From contig NZ_CP151634.1 in NCBI RefSeq assembly GCF_038397725.1, positions 868,001 through 932,000 of the forward strand: a stretch of DNA of 64,000 nt, written 5' to 3'. Position numbers and translations under genes: made by a program. The number at the start of each line of letters is the position of its first letter. The stretch's first letter is position 1. Below the pieces are notes generated by a model, which was not told the DNA's origin, ran no database searches, and worked only from the letters and a program-made list of their open reading frames with translations. Source of the stretch: Microbacterium sp. LWO13-1.2 (GTDB lineage: Bacteria > Actinomycetota > Actinomycetes > Actinomycetales > Microbacteriaceae). Below, piece after piece: positions 51,547 to 61,102 of this stretch.

Positions 51547-52992
51547 TCACCGAGATGTCATCGCTGAGACTCGGAGCGGCGTCCGTGTGGAGCGCGGGGT
51601 GCGCCACGCCCGGTCGGGGTCCCACCACGCGGGCCCACGGATCTGGGGCACACCGTTCGCCATGCGGATCTCCCACCCGGAGTGGTCGAGAGATCGGTGA
51701 TGCCACCAGCACAACGGGACGCCGTTGTCGGTGTGCGTCGGGCCACCGCGGGCGTGTTCGGTCACGTGGTGGATCTCGCACCAGGACGCGGACACGTGGC
51801 ATCCGGGGATGAGGCACTCCTTGTCGCGGGCGATGATCGCGCGGCGCTGATGGACGGTGAAGACCCGGTCGGTCACGGTGATCCCGATGATGCGGCCTTC
51901 GTCGAACAGCACCCGCTGGATGGTGCCGGTGCAACCCGTGTGTGCGGCGACGCTGAGCGGAACGGAGGTGTCGGCGCCGGGGATGGTGGCCCATCCGGTG
52001 CCGGCGGCGTAGTCCTTGGCGTCGACGTGCACGACGAGTGTCGGGGCAGCACCGGCCAGCGTCGGCATGTCGTGGTGGCGAGCGGCGATCCCGAGCGCTG
52101 CGGCGAGCGCGTCGTGACGCTTCTGCCCGGCCGTACGGGGGTCGATGACGTTCCGCGGATCGGCGTTGAACGGGTCCTCGTCGGCGTCGTCGCCGAGCGC
52201 CTCCTCGGTGGGCCGGAACGCGACACCAGGTGCGGGTGCCCCGCCCACCTTCGGATTGTTCTGCGCGTCCATGATCAATTGCAGTTGCGCGGCGGTATCG
52301 GGAAGGATGTTCCCGCGGAGCGGGTGCACCCCGTTGCGGATACGACCGATGGTCAGATACCTCTGGTGCTGGGCGTCGCGGTCGGTGGGCTCGGCCCCAT
52401 CGGGGTCGAGCACCATCGCAAGGTATTGTGAGGCCTGCCGGAGATCGTCAGGTGTGGCCGGCGGTGCCAGGTCCTGTGGTTCGGAACCCGCGTCAGACGC
52501 TTCTGCGCTGAAACCCCGGGCGTACCCGGCGAGGTGCGTGTCGGCGCGAAGCCTGTCCTCTACCCCGATCCGGTCTGCTGCCTGATCGAGTGCCCTGGTC
52601 GCGGCCAGCAACCCCGCGACACCGATTCCGCCGTCCAGCATCGCATCGCGCAGCGCGGGCCACCGAGCTGGCAGACGCTCACCGGACACAAGGCTGATCT
52701 CGCGCTCCACCGCCCTTGCAGCCTTCACGACGCGGCTCGCTCCTGAGGCATCCGTGAGGAGCGCACGCTGAAGAAGCTCGTTCATGCTGCGGCATCCGAA
52801 AGCGTCTTCGAACCCGGGTTCGACCGACGACACCGTCTCCACGACCACCGCTTCCAGGAGCCGCAGCGCCTCGCCGGCTCTGCGGAGAACGGCTAGCTTC
52901 TCGGCATCCGACAGCCCCGCGATGGAGTCCGCGCGCAGCAGCCCGAAGAGGTCGGAGACGACCTCTTCCAGGACTTCGTCTGGGCTGTTCAT
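51547..52992 (-). CDS. DUF222-HNH endonuclease-like protein (13E12 repeat family)
   Basis: 481 residues. A long helical DUF222 domain (about residues 15-340) and a C-terminal HNH motif: CLIPGCHVSASWCEIHHVTEHARGGP and later CWWHHRSLD, with Cys pairs for zinc. Such proteins occur in many copies in actinobacterial genomes and are associated with mobile or repetitive DNA, though their activity is poorly known. ATG 52992 is chosen over 53001 by convention. It has no operon partner. Confidence 0.88.
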   Translation of the reverse strand: MNSPDEVLEEVVSDLFGLLRADSIAGLSDAEKLAVLRRAGEALRLLEAVVVETVSSVEPGFEDAFGCRSMNELLQRALLTDASGASRVVKAARAVEREISLVSGERLPARWPALRDAMLDGGIGVAGLLAATRALDQAADRIGVEDRLRADTHLAGYARGFSAEASDAGSEPQDLAPPATPDDLRQASQYLAMVLDPDGAEPTDRDAQHQRYLTIGRIRNGVHPLRGNILPDTAAQLQLIMDAQNNPKVGGAPAPGVAFRPTEEALGDDADEDPFNADPRNVIDPRTAGQKRHDALAAALGIAARHHDMPTLAGAAPTLVVHVDAKDYAAGTGWATIPGADTSVPLSVAAHTGCTGTIQRVLFDEGRIIGITVTDRVFTVHQRRAIIARDKECLIPGCHVSASWCEIHHVTEHARGGPTHTDNGVPLCWWHHRSLDHSGWEIRMANGVPQIRGPAWWDPDRAWRTPRSTRTPLRVSAMTSR

Positions 52993-53119
52993 ACCTCCCA
53001 TTCAACACGGGGCCACCGACATTCCGACCTCGCTTTCAGGCTGATGAGAGAAGGATTTTGAGCGATCACGAACCCCGGCGAAGACGCGCGGCGGCAGGGT
53101 CGCAACTACGCTGAAAACC

Positions 53120-54136
53120 ATGTCGACGCCCCCAATGATCGTGATCGGCGCTGGAATCCTGGGCGCATCGATCACCTATCACCTTGCCGCCCGCGGCGCG
53201 GATGTCACCCTCGTCGATGCAGGCCTGCCGGGCGCCGGCGCAACGAGACATTCCTTCGGCTGGATCGGCCGCGCGCCCAGCGATCTCAGCGCTGCAGGGG
53301 AATTGCGCGCGCTCGGTCGTCTTCATTGGGAACGCCTCGCACGAGAAGTTCCCGGTCTCGATGTCCATTGGTCAGGCGCCCTCGTCTGGGGCGACCATTT
53401 CGCCAGTGCGGCAACCCGGGATGGCCAGGCGGCGATGCGCGAGCCCCACCTGACGGCACCGCCGGCGCTCTCGGAGTTTCGTCCGGACGACGGGTGGCTG
53501 AATCCCACCCGCGCCACTGAGGCGTTGATCAGTGCCGCGCAGGCGAATGGGGCATCTGTGCGGTTCGGCACTCCCGTCACTCGACTGGTCAGCTCTCGAG
53601 ATGGCGTCGTCGACGGTATCGAGCTTGCCTCGGAGAAGCTGAACGCCGCAACCGTGGTCGTGGCTGCAGGCATCGGGTCATCGGCCCTCTGCGCGACAGC
53701 CGGGCTGGACCTGCCGATGGTATCGAGCCCCGCCATCATGGTGAGACTGCGAGCTTCTTCGGGCATCGTCCGGGGCATCGTCGCCAACGACCTGTTCGAA
53801 GCGCGCCAGGACGTCGACGGGACCGTGCTCATGCCACTCGACTACAACAAGGAGTCTTCGACGGAAGAGCTGATGCAGGCTGGCGAGGACGCGCGCCGTC
53901 TGTTCGGGGAGTCGTTCACAGGCGCACAGGAAGCGACCCTGCTGAGCGCGGAGATCGGGTGGCGCCCGATGACCACGGACGGCGAGCCAAGAGTCGGCTA
54001 TTCCGGAACACCCGGCGTGTACGTCGCCGTGGCGCATCCCGGTATCACGCTCGCCTCCGTCATCGGAGATGCGGTGGCCGAGGAGATTTTGACGCGGACC
54101 GCCCGAGACGAGTTGGCTCGCTACCGACCCACCTGA
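53120..54136 (+). CDS. FAD-dependent amino acid/amine oxidoreductase (DAO family)
   Basis: 338 residues. The dinucleotide-binding motif VIGAGILGASITYHLAARG is at residues 8-26, and GWRPMTTDGEPRVGY and HPGITLASVIGDAVAEEI near the end match the glycine oxidase/sarcosine oxidase group. It oxidises an amine or amino acid and passes electrons to oxygen or a carrier. The gene stands alone; codon use and GC appear slightly lower than in its neighbours. The substrate is unknown. Confidence 0.85.
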   Translation: MSTPPMIVIGAGILGASITYHLAARGADVTLVDAGLPGAGATRHSFGWIGRAPSDLSAAGELRALGRLHWERLAREVPGLDVHWSGALVWGDHFASAATRDGQAAMREPHLTAPPALSEFRPDDGWLNPTRATEALISAAQANGASVRFGTPVTRLVSSRDGVVDGIELASEKLNAATVVVAAGIGSSALCATAGLDLPMVSSPAIMVRLRASSGIVRGIVANDLFEARQDVDGTVLMPLDYNKESSTEELMQAGEDARRLFGESFTGAQEATLLSAEIGWRPMTTDGEPRVGYSGTPGVYVAVAHPGITLASVIGDAVAEEILTRTARDELARYRPT

Positions 54137-54166
54137 TCAATCCTCGGTGGTGCGCAGGCCCTCCAC

Positions 54167-55171
54167 TCATCCGCTCTCGCGCGCCGCCAGCCTCCGTTCG
54201 ATCCGAAGGACGTTGTCCCGCGTCCGTCGGATGGCGTCCGTCGTGAATTGCATCAGGGGCGTGTGGACGACAGCGGTAGCCGCCTCCGCGTCTGCGTGCA
54301 GCAGGAGTTCCACCGCAGCCGTGGCCTCATCGACGGTGGCCGCGTTCGTGACGAGACGTGCGATCTCTTCGAGCACACCGGCACTCTCGACGAGCGCCTT
54401 CTGGCGACGGTGGTTCTGGCGGAGGTCCTCGACTTCTTCAGCCGGCGTGCGGGCGCGCGAATGGAATCGCGTTCTGTGCTGATCGATCTGTTCCTGAGTG
54501 AGCTCGAGCGGCAGGGGTGTGGTCGTCACGACGGGCAGCATCGCGAGCATCGCGTGCAGTTCATAGCGACCAGTTTGAAGCGGTCGCCATTGCGACTCGT
54601 CGATGCTGACGTGGACTCGCGCGTATTCTCCCGGGTCCAGCGGAACGGCCGGGTTCTGCCCGCCGAAGTAACCGAAGCTCGTCCCCGTGTCTGCGATTCC
54701 AGGTCCCTTGATGGTGCCGATGACGAGGAAGGGATCGCCGTCCGGCCTCCATCTCGCCTCGCCCGTGTTCACGATGTCGATCACGAACACGCCGTTGGCT
54801 GCTTCGTCCTGGCTGAGCGGCGCCCACCGGAGAACGAGTCCCCGCGCACGCTCCGCCCGGCTTCGACGGACCGGGAGCGATTCGGGGTAGACGCTCACGG
54901 GGGGACCTGGTGCCCCGAACTGGTCGACGCCGATCTGCGCCACACGCCAGGTTGCCGCCGAGGCACCCGCGGGCGCACCTATCACCACACCGCCAGAATC
55001 CTGCCGGCGGAGCACACGCCATCCGTCAGCGGGCACGTCGTCACGGGAACCGTCTGCGAACTCCACGCCGAGCGCTTCGAGCAGCGATACAAGGCTCTCA
55101 CCGGTGCCGAGGAGCGCCTCGGAATCGACATCGAGCGAACCGATTTGAGGATCGTCAGCGTTCGGACTCAC
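54167..55171 (-). CDS. Protein of unknown function with a beta-rich domain
   Basis: 334 residues from GTG 55171. The middle (about residues 120-240) reads as beta strands: VFVIDIVNTGEARWRPDG and NPAVPLDPGEYARVHVSID resemble immunoglobulin-like domains. It ends in a helical tail with Arg/Glu repeats. There is no signal peptide. The open frame extends to ATG 55270, but that codon lies in the terminator hairpin of the mannanase gene, so the GTG is preferred. I do not recognise the family. Confidence 0.6.
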   Translation of the reverse strand: MSPNADDPQIGSLDVDSEALLGTGESLVSLLEALGVEFADGSRDDVPADGWRVLRRQDSGGVVIGAPAGASAATWRVAQIGVDQFGAPGPPVSVYPESLPVRRSRAERARGLVLRWAPLSQDEAANGVFVIDIVNTGEARWRPDGDPFLVIGTIKGPGIADTGTSFGYFGGQNPAVPLDPGEYARVHVSIDESQWRPLQTGRYELHAMLAMLPVVTTTPLPLELTQEQIDQHRTRFHSRARTPAEEVEDLRQNHRRQKALVESAGVLEEIARLVTNAATVDEATAAVELLLHADAEAATAVVHTPLMQFTTDAIRRTRDNVLRIERRLAARESG

Positions 55172-55238
55172 CTCTTGATCGTGACATAAGAGGGTGGGAT
55201 GCACAGCCGGTATCTGCCTTGCAGGTTCTCCAGCCGAC

Positions 55239-55274
55239 GGGGATGCCCGCGGAACGTATCCCGCGGGCATCCCC
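55239..55274 (-). terminator. Intrinsic terminator of the GH5 mannanase gene
   Basis: A perfect 14-bp stem GGGGATGCCCGCGG (55239-55252) with its complement (55261-55274) around an 8-base loop, 8 bases after the mannanase stop on the minus strand. Confidence 0.85.
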
Positions 55275-55281
55275 AGATCGT

Positions 55282-56493
55282 CTACCTCACCACGCAGGAA
55301 CGCGAGTTCTCCCAGCCCCAGCCGTCACCATCCGGGTCGGATGCTGCGCTCACGCAGTACGGGTACCCGTTCGGAGCCGTGCCCCCGCTTGCGCGCACGA
55401 CGCAGGAACGCGAGTTCTCCCAGCCCCAGCCGTCACCATCCGGGTCGGATGCTGCGCTCACGCAGTACGGGTAGCCGTTCGGAGCGGTGCCACCACCCGT
55501 GCCACCACCCGTGCCGAAAACACTGGCGACCTGCGGCGAGCGCGCCTTCAAGCCGTCGGCGCCGTTGATGAAGCGCTCGCCCCATGGTGTCAGCGACGAT
55601 GCGTTGAAGCCGTTCGCCATGTCGAGGTACTCGACCCCGCCGCTGTTGCCCGACCACGACCACCCGAGCATTCCGATGCCCGTGCTGCGGGTGTAACTCA
55701 TGATGGTCGCCTCGTCGGGGTTGCCGTCGGAGTGATCGATGCCGAACTCGCCGACCATGAGGGGCAGCCCGCGGCTGCGGAACGAGTCGATGTACGCGCG
55801 CACCTCGGCCGCGGTGTCGAAGACGCCGTACATGTGCACGCTGAACACCGTGTTGCCGTCGGCCGCGGCGACCGTCGCCGCGTTGTCGCGCATCGTGAAC
55901 GACCAGTCCTGACCCCAGTTCGGGGCATCGGCGATGAGCATGTGCGTGAGACCGGCCGTGCGCAGCGTCTGGATCGCCGAGATCGTCGCCGACGTCCAGT
56001 TCTGATAGCCCGCGTTGCCGAAGGGCTCATTGCCGAGGTTGATCATCACGTACTTCTCCTGGCCGATCAGCGCCTGCTTGACGCTGGTCCAGTACTGCGC
56101 CGCCGCGGCGAGCGTTCCGGCGGCGGCATCCTCTCCGTAGCCGGTGGTGTCGTGGTTCTCCAAGATGCAGACGAGCTGGTTCTCCTTGCACTGGGAGATG
56201 ACGCTGGTCACCTCCGCGGCCGATGTGGTTCCGTACCGGCCGCCACTGATGACGACGCGAACGGAATTGGCTCCCGCGGCGCGGATCGCCGCGAACGAGC
56301 CGGTCTGGCTCGGATACCAGACGTGCGCGTGATTGATCCCCTGCGGGACGAACTCCGTGCCGTTGGCGTCGAGAATGCGGCCGCCGCTCACCGAGAATCC
56401 GGTGGTTGCAGCGGTGGCCGCGGCGGGGGCGGTGCACAGCGCTGCGAGCGCGATCACCGCGCCGATCAGCAGTGCGAACAGGCGTTTCATCAT
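55282..56493 (-). CDS. Secreted GH5 beta-mannanase with two CBM10-like modules
   Basis: 403 residues. A signal peptide (about residues 1-29) precedes a GH5 catalytic domain: GINHAHVWY (52-60) as in bacterial subfamily 8 mannanases, acid/base E156 in NLGNEP and nucleophile E249 in MVGEFGID. Two 30-residue modules at about 338-367 and 374-403 share NGYPYCVSAASDPDGDGWGWE, like CBM10. It would cut beta-mannan outside the cell. The modules are almost identical at DNA level, which suggests recent duplication. ATG 56490 is an alternative start. It follows the GH113 gene by 219 bp and may be co-transcribed. Confidence 0.88.
   Translation of the reverse strand: MMKRLFALLIGAVIALAALCTAPAAATAATTGFSVSGGRILDANGTEFVPQGINHAHVWYPSQTGSFAAIRAAGANSVRVVISGGRYGTTSAAEVTSVISQCKENQLVCILENHDTTGYGEDAAAGTLAAAAQYWTSVKQALIGQEKYVMINLGNEPFGNAGYQNWTSATISAIQTLRTAGLTHMLIADAPNWGQDWSFTMRDNAATVAAADGNTVFSVHMYGVFDTAAEVRAYIDSFRSRGLPLMVGEFGIDHSDGNPDEATIMSYTRSTGIGMLGWSWSGNSGGVEYLDMANGFNASSLTPWGERFINGADGLKARSPQVASVFGTGGGTGGGTAPNGYPYCVSAASDPDGDGWGWENSRSCVVRASGGTAPNGYPYCVSAASDPDGDGWGWENSRSCVVR
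55293..55473. repeat. 108-bp direct repeat encoding the two CBM10-like modules
   Basis: The first 73 bases of each copy (55293-55365 and 55401-55473) are identical, and mismatches appear only after that. The period is 108 bp (36 codons). Confidence 0.9.
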
Positions 56494-56712
56494 TGATCTC
56501 CTTCGCTGCGAGCGTCGGTGCTCGCGTTGTGGGGTGCAGCAACTGCGGCCGCGTGATGAGGCAGCCGCAGCCCGGTCAGCGGGGGGCTGACGAGGTCGAC
56601 AGACGCCGCTCCGGTGTGGTGCGGGGTCAGAAACGCATCCCGTTCGGCGTTCTGCGATGTCTTTTCGACCTCGCGTCAGGGGGCGGGACAGGGCGGACGG
56701 GGCGGGATGCGG

Positions 56713-57744
56713 TCAGCGACGTGTCTTGGCCAGGTACCTCTCGCGCAGGTACCGGCCAGCGGGCTTGCCGTAGGGGCAGTAGTCGTCATTGGCGTCGGCA
56801 TCACCCTGCGCATAGAGCGCGGGCGGCCAGTCCCACAGCATGAAACCGCGCATCCATGGCCGCGCATCGCACGCGTCGAACATGGCCCGGTAGTAGCGCA
56901 ATTGCTCTTCGCCCGAGGGAGCGCCGACGAGGTTCCAGTCGTTCGGCTTCTCCGGTGAGCCGACGCGCGACGGGCAGCCGGCCTCCATGAAGAAGAACGG
57001 CTTGCCGGATGCCGCGACGACCGATTCGATGCGGTCGAGCTCGGCCTCCCAGCTGTCGATCGGGTAGTACCCGCTCGAGGTGATCACGTCGACGGCATCC
57101 CACCACGTGACGTGGTCCTCCTGGTACTTGTCGCAGTTGTAGGTGACGATGCCGGAGTACACCTCGCGCACGGCCGCGATCAGTGCCCGCCACTCGCTCT
57201 CACGGGCGTCTGCCCGCACCATCTCGCAGCCGATGCAGAGCATCTCGCAGCCCTCGGCCTCGGCGATCCTGGCCGCGTGCAGGATGACCTCCGTGTACGA
57301 GGCGAACCAGGCGCTCCAACTCGGCTCACCGGGGACATCCCAGTCGAAGAACCCGATGTAGGCGCGCCAGGTGCCGTCGCTGACGTTCACGACCGGCTTC
57401 AAGCACACCTTCAGCCCGCGCACCTTGGCTTCGCGAATGGCACCGACGATCTCCTTCTCGGTGACGGTGGGAGCCTGGTCCCAGGGCATCTCGGTCGACT
57501 GCGCCGTGGCCTGTTCGACCGCGTACGCGATGGCGGTCCAGTTCACTCCGTGGTCCACCATCGCCGCCATCGATGCGGATGCTGCGGGAGCGGCCCACGT
57601 GCCGCGGATGCCGGTCCATCCCCACGTCATCCCCGCGACGTAGGGCGCGAGGGCCTCGTCAGCGCGTTTCGTCACGCGGAGACCTGTGCTGAGCGAGCGC
57701 CAGCGAGTCGAAGTGTCGCTCAACGAACGGGGATCGGCATTCAT
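56713..57744 (-). CDS. GH113 beta-mannanase (cytoplasmic)
   Basis: 343 residues without signal peptide. GMTWGWTGIRGTW (38-50), KVCLKPVVNV and the acid/base E174 (GCEMV) and nucleophile E254 (FFMEAGCPS), 80 residues apart, match family GH113 endo-mannanases. It would act on imported manno-oligosaccharides. The ATG overlaps the beta-mannosidase stop by 4 bp. The first 27 codons (after the first four) are encoded by a degenerate inverted-repeat element, so the original start may be GTG 57675, which gives MTKRADEALAPYV. Confidence 0.85.
   Translation of the reverse strand: MNADPRSLSDTSTRWRSLSTGLRVTKRADEALAPYVAGMTWGWTGIRGTWAAPAASASMAAMVDHGVNWTAIAYAVEQATAQSTEMPWDQAPTVTEKEIVGAIREAKVRGLKVCLKPVVNVSDGTWRAYIGFFDWDVPGEPSWSAWFASYTEVILHAARIAEAEGCEMLCIGCEMVRADARESEWRALIAAVREVYSGIVTYNCDKYQEDHVTWWDAVDVITSSGYYPIDSWEAELDRIESVVAASGKPFFFMEAGCPSRVGSPEKPNDWNLVGAPSGEEQLRYYRAMFDACDARPWMRGFMLWDWPPALYAQGDADANDDYCPYGKPAGRYLRERYLAKTRR
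57664..57733. repeat. Degenerate copy of the 47005-47090 element at the GH113 start
   Basis: It begins GCGTTTCGTC like the element in the VWA gene and contains TGAGCGA/TCGCTCA and GAGCGAGCGCCAGCGAGTCGA segments. It is read in frame in the first codons of the GH113 gene. Confidence 0.5.
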
Positions 57745-60209
57745 CGAGCGACCAGCTCATTCGCGGTCCGGACCACGCGCTCGGACGTGAACTCGTCGGC
57801 GCGGGCCTCGGCGGGATGCCGCACCAGGAACGTCGCCGTCTCGCCGGGCAGCAGCGTCACGAGTCCCTGCTCGGTGTAGGCCGCCGGATCGACCTTGTCG
57901 ACGAGCAGCGAGAGATCACGCACCAGGGTGGCAGCGCTCACCCGCACCTCGGTGCCGCCCTCGACCGGTGTCGTCTGGAACGACAGCGAAGCCGCGACGA
58001 GCGCCGAGTCGCGCGGCTCGGCGTAGAACCAGAACCCGCGCTCACCGGCATCGACCACCAATACCTCGGCGGCGGCATCCGACGGCGTCGTCACCGCGGC
58101 GTCGAGAGCGATCGTCACCGCGCCCCACGCCTCGACGGCGAACGGCACGTCGACGCTCGCCAGTGCGGCGCCGTCGAACGTCAGCCGCCGCACCGACAAC
58201 GTTCCCGACCACTCGTCAGCCGTGTCATTGCTCAGCACGGCAGCGAGCCGCTCGCCTCGCGGCTGCACCGAGACCACCCGCGGCGCGAACGCGATCTTGA
58301 GCGCATGCCAGAGGGGCTTCAAGCGCTCATCGCCGTCGATCGCGGCCCACGACGTGACCGGCCAGCAGTCGTTGAGCTGCCAGACGACGGCACCCATCGT
58401 GTGCGGCGCCCACGAGCGGAAGTGCTCCAGGGCGAAGCGCACCGCGTTCGCCTGATTCAGCTGCATGGCCCAGTGCCAGCTCTCCATGTCGGCGGGCATC
58501 CGGAAGTGCGGGAGCAACCCGTGGGTCAGCTTGACGTTGCCCTCCATCGCCTTCTGATGCACGATCATGCCCGGCGATTCGGGAGTGAGCGGTGCGTCAC
58601 TGACGGAGCGCACCAGGGTCGACCACGCCGGCGGCCCCTGCCAGCCGAACTCGGCCACGAATCTCGGGCGCTGGTCGCGGTAGGTCGGGTAGTCGAGGCG
58701 ATTCCACTGCTCCCAGAGGTGCATGGTGCCGTGCGTCTCGGCATTCGGATGCTCTCCGCCAGGGCTGAACGGGCTGCCGGGACTGTACGGCACGTGCGGG
58801 GCGAGTTCAGCGACGAGGTTCGGGAAGAGCTCGTGGTAGTAGTACGCGCCCCAGGTCTTGCCGTCGAGAGAGGTCTTCCACCCCCAGTCCTCGAACCCCC
58901 ACAGGTTCTCGTTGTTGCCGGTGAGCAGCACCAGCGAGGGGTGCACCGCGAGCCGCGGGATCTGCTGGCGTGCCTCCGCCTCGATCTCGCTGCGCAGCGG
59001 CTCTTCCTCCGGGTACGCCGCGCAGGCGAACAGGAAGTCCTGCCAGGTCAGCAGTCCCAGCTCGTCGCAGAGTTCGTAGAAGTCCTCGGATTCATAGATG
59101 CCGCCGCCCCACACCCGCACGAGGTTGAGGTTCGCGGCGACAGCCTGACGCAGTCTGCGCTCGTACCGAGCGCGATCGACCCGCACGGGCAGCGCGTCGT
59201 CGGGAATCCAGTTGACGCCCTTCACGAAGATCGGTCGGCCATTCACGACCAGTGTGAACGGGGTGCCCTCGGCATCCGGCGTCGTGTTCCATTCGACCGT
59301 GCGGAAGCCGACCCGTCGGGTCGTTTCATCGCGCACGCCGTCGTCGCTGCGAAGCGAGACGGATGCCTCGTACAGCGGCTGATCGCCGTGACCGACCGGC
59401 CACCAGCGCTCGACGTCGGCGGCCTCGACCGCGACCGAGGCCGTGTCACCGACGACCTGCGCCGAGACACTCGATCCGCCGAGCGACGCCACGACCGTGA
59501 GCGGCGTGGTGGCCGCATCCGCCCGCTCGATGTCGATGTCGATGTCGACCCGACCTCCGGCTGACGTGGGAGCGGCCGCGAACCGGGCCTCCGCGATGCG
59601 CGCGACAGACCAGGATTCCAGGCGCACCGGGCGCCAGATGCCGGAGGTGTAGGTCGCGATGCCCCAGTCCCAACCGAAGTTCGACGCGGACTTGCGGATC
59701 GCCTCGTACGGCAGCGGATACGGGCGGGGGCGGGCGCCGAGCTCGAGACTCTGCGCATTCGCGTACCGGATCGGCGAGCGGAAGGCGACCTCGAGCGTGT
59801 TCGCGCCCTCGACCAGCAGCGCGCGCACGTCGACGCGGAAGGAGCGGTGCTGGTTCGCCGACTCGAGCACGACCTGCCCGTTCAGGCGGACCGTCGCCAC
59901 GGTGTCGAGGCCGTCGAACACCAGGTCGTGCCGCTCGTGAGCATCGGGTACCCACTCGAAGCTCGTCGCGTATGTCCAGTCGACCAGCCCGATCCAGGCG
60001 AGGAGCGCCTCGTTGTCATCGAGGTACGGGTCGGGGATGAGGCCGGCGGTGAGCAGGTCGGTGTGCACGCAGCCCGGCACCGCGGCCGGCACGGCATCGG
60101 GGAGCGCGAACGTCTCGGGCACCGGCCCGGATGCGGCGGTCAGGCTCCATCCGGAGTGCAGGTCCCGGCGGACCGGGGCGATGAGCGTGGCGGGGATGTC
60201 GAGGGTCAT
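57741..60209 (-). CDS. GH2 beta-mannosidase
   Basis: 822 residues. A jelly-roll N-terminal domain (about residues 20-210), an Ig-like middle, and the TIM barrel with acid/base E434 (TGNNENLWG) and nucleophile E520 (VAEFGWQGPPAW), as in GH2 beta-mannosidases. There is no signal peptide, so it acts in the cytoplasm on manno-oligosaccharides. ATG 60209 overlaps the permease stop by 4 bp; the open frame continues upstream through the permease gene in another frame. The product, mannose, would be phosphorylated and isomerised by the kinase-ManA pair. Confidence 0.92.
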   Translation of the reverse strand: MTLDIPATLIAPVRRDLHSGWSLTAASGPVPETFALPDAVPAAVPGCVHTDLLTAGLIPDPYLDDNEALLAWIGLVDWTYATSFEWVPDAHERHDLVFDGLDTVATVRLNGQVVLESANQHRSFRVDVRALLVEGANTLEVAFRSPIRYANAQSLELGARPRPYPLPYEAIRKSASNFGWDWGIATYTSGIWRPVRLESWSVARIAEARFAAAPTSAGGRVDIDIDIERADAATTPLTVVASLGGSSVSAQVVGDTASVAVEAADVERWWPVGHGDQPLYEASVSLRSDDGVRDETTRRVGFRTVEWNTTPDAEGTPFTLVVNGRPIFVKGVNWIPDDALPVRVDRARYERRLRQAVAANLNLVRVWGGGIYESEDFYELCDELGLLTWQDFLFACAAYPEEEPLRSEIEAEARQQIPRLAVHPSLVLLTGNNENLWGFEDWGWKTSLDGKTWGAYYYHELFPNLVAELAPHVPYSPGSPFSPGGEHPNAETHGTMHLWEQWNRLDYPTYRDQRPRFVAEFGWQGPPAWSTLVRSVSDAPLTPESPGMIVHQKAMEGNVKLTHGLLPHFRMPADMESWHWAMQLNQANAVRFALEHFRSWAPHTMGAVVWQLNDCWPVTSWAAIDGDERLKPLWHALKIAFAPRVVSVQPRGERLAAVLSNDTADEWSGTLSVRRLTFDGAALASVDVPFAVEAWGAVTIALDAAVTTPSDAAAEVLVVDAGERGFWFYAEPRDSALVAASLSFQTTPVEGGTEVRVSAATLVRDLSLLVDKVDPAAYTEQGLVTLLPGETATFLVRHPAEARADEFTSERVVRTANELVAR

Positions 60210-61102
60210 TTGACTGCTCCGGAGGTGAGGCCCTTGTAGATCCACCGCTGCAGGAGGAGGAACGCGATGAGGGTCGGGACGATGACGATGAGTGCGCCGG
60301 CGGAGATGATCTCCCATTGCGAGCCGAACGGGCCCTTGAACCGGAACAAGGAGGTCGAGATGAGATCTTCTGAGGGGAGATAGAGGAACGGTGAGTAGAA
60401 CTCGTTGTACACCGCGATGCCCTTGATGATCACGACGGTGGCGATCGCCGGCTTGAGCAGCGGCAGGATGATGCGCCAGTAGATCGTCCACCTGTTCGCG
60501 CCGTCGATCATCGCCGCCTCGTCGAGCGAGACGGGGATCGACGCCATGAACTGGATGAACAGGTAGATCGCGATGATGTCGGTGCCCATGAAGAGCAGGA
60601 TCAGCGCGGCCTTGGTGTCGTAGAGCCCCAGGCCGTTGATCACCTGGAAGGTCGCCACCTGACTCGTCACGCTCGGAATGAGCGTCGCCACCAGGAACAG
60701 GCCCATCACGAGCTTGCGCCCACGGAACTCGAATCGGTCGAGCGCATACGCCGTCATGGTGCCCAGGATGATCGTGCCGACCAGGGACACCCCGAGCACG
60801 ATCAGCGTGTTCACGAAGCCCATGAACATGTCGCCCCGGGTGAACGCCGTGACGAAGTTGTCGAAGTTGAACCAGTTCTGCGGCGGTTCGAGCGCGCCCG
60901 TGGCGCCGTACTCCTGCGCCGTCTTGAGGCTGGCGAACACCACGGAGACCAGAGGCAGCAGTGTGCACAACGCGGCGATGATCAGGCTGAGGTACTTCGC
61001 CGTGCTCGCGGAGATGCCTCGTGCGCGGATGGCGACCAGGTCGGGTCCGCGGCGAGTGCGACCCCGCGGATTGACGGCGGGGTTCGTGGTCGTGGCGGTC
61101 AT
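60206..61102 (-). CDS. Manno-oligosaccharide ABC permease (MalG-like)
   Basis: 298 residues, six helices, EAA loop VSLDEAAMIDGANRWTIYWRIILPLLKP. Family assignment as the second sugar permease is secure; the substrate follows from the locus. It overlaps the upstream permease gene and the mannosidase gene by 4 bp each. No ATPase gene is present. Confidence 0.88.
   Translation of the reverse strand: MTATTTNPAVNPRGRTRRGPDLVAIRARGISASTAKYLSLIIAALCTLLPLVSVVFASLKTAQEYGATGALEPPQNWFNFDNFVTAFTRGDMFMGFVNTLIVLGVSLVGTIILGTMTAYALDRFEFRGRKLVMGLFLVATLIPSVTSQVATFQVINGLGLYDTKAALILLFMGTDIIAIYLFIQFMASIPVSLDEAAMIDGANRWTIYWRIILPLLKPAIATVVIIKGIAVYNEFYSPFLYLPSEDLISTSLFRFKGPFGSQWEIISAGALIVIVPTLIAFLLLQRWIYKGLTSGAVK

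Noticed and set aside
55172..55270. N-terminal extension of the 54167 gene to ATG 55270
   Set aside because: The ATG lies in a perfect terminator hairpin and the extension has no ribosome site; GTG 55171 is more likely.
60210..60968. Upstream extension of the beta-mannosidase frame
   Set aside because: It overlaps the permease gene in another frame; ATG 60209 overlaps the permease stop by 4 bp and begins the conserved domain.
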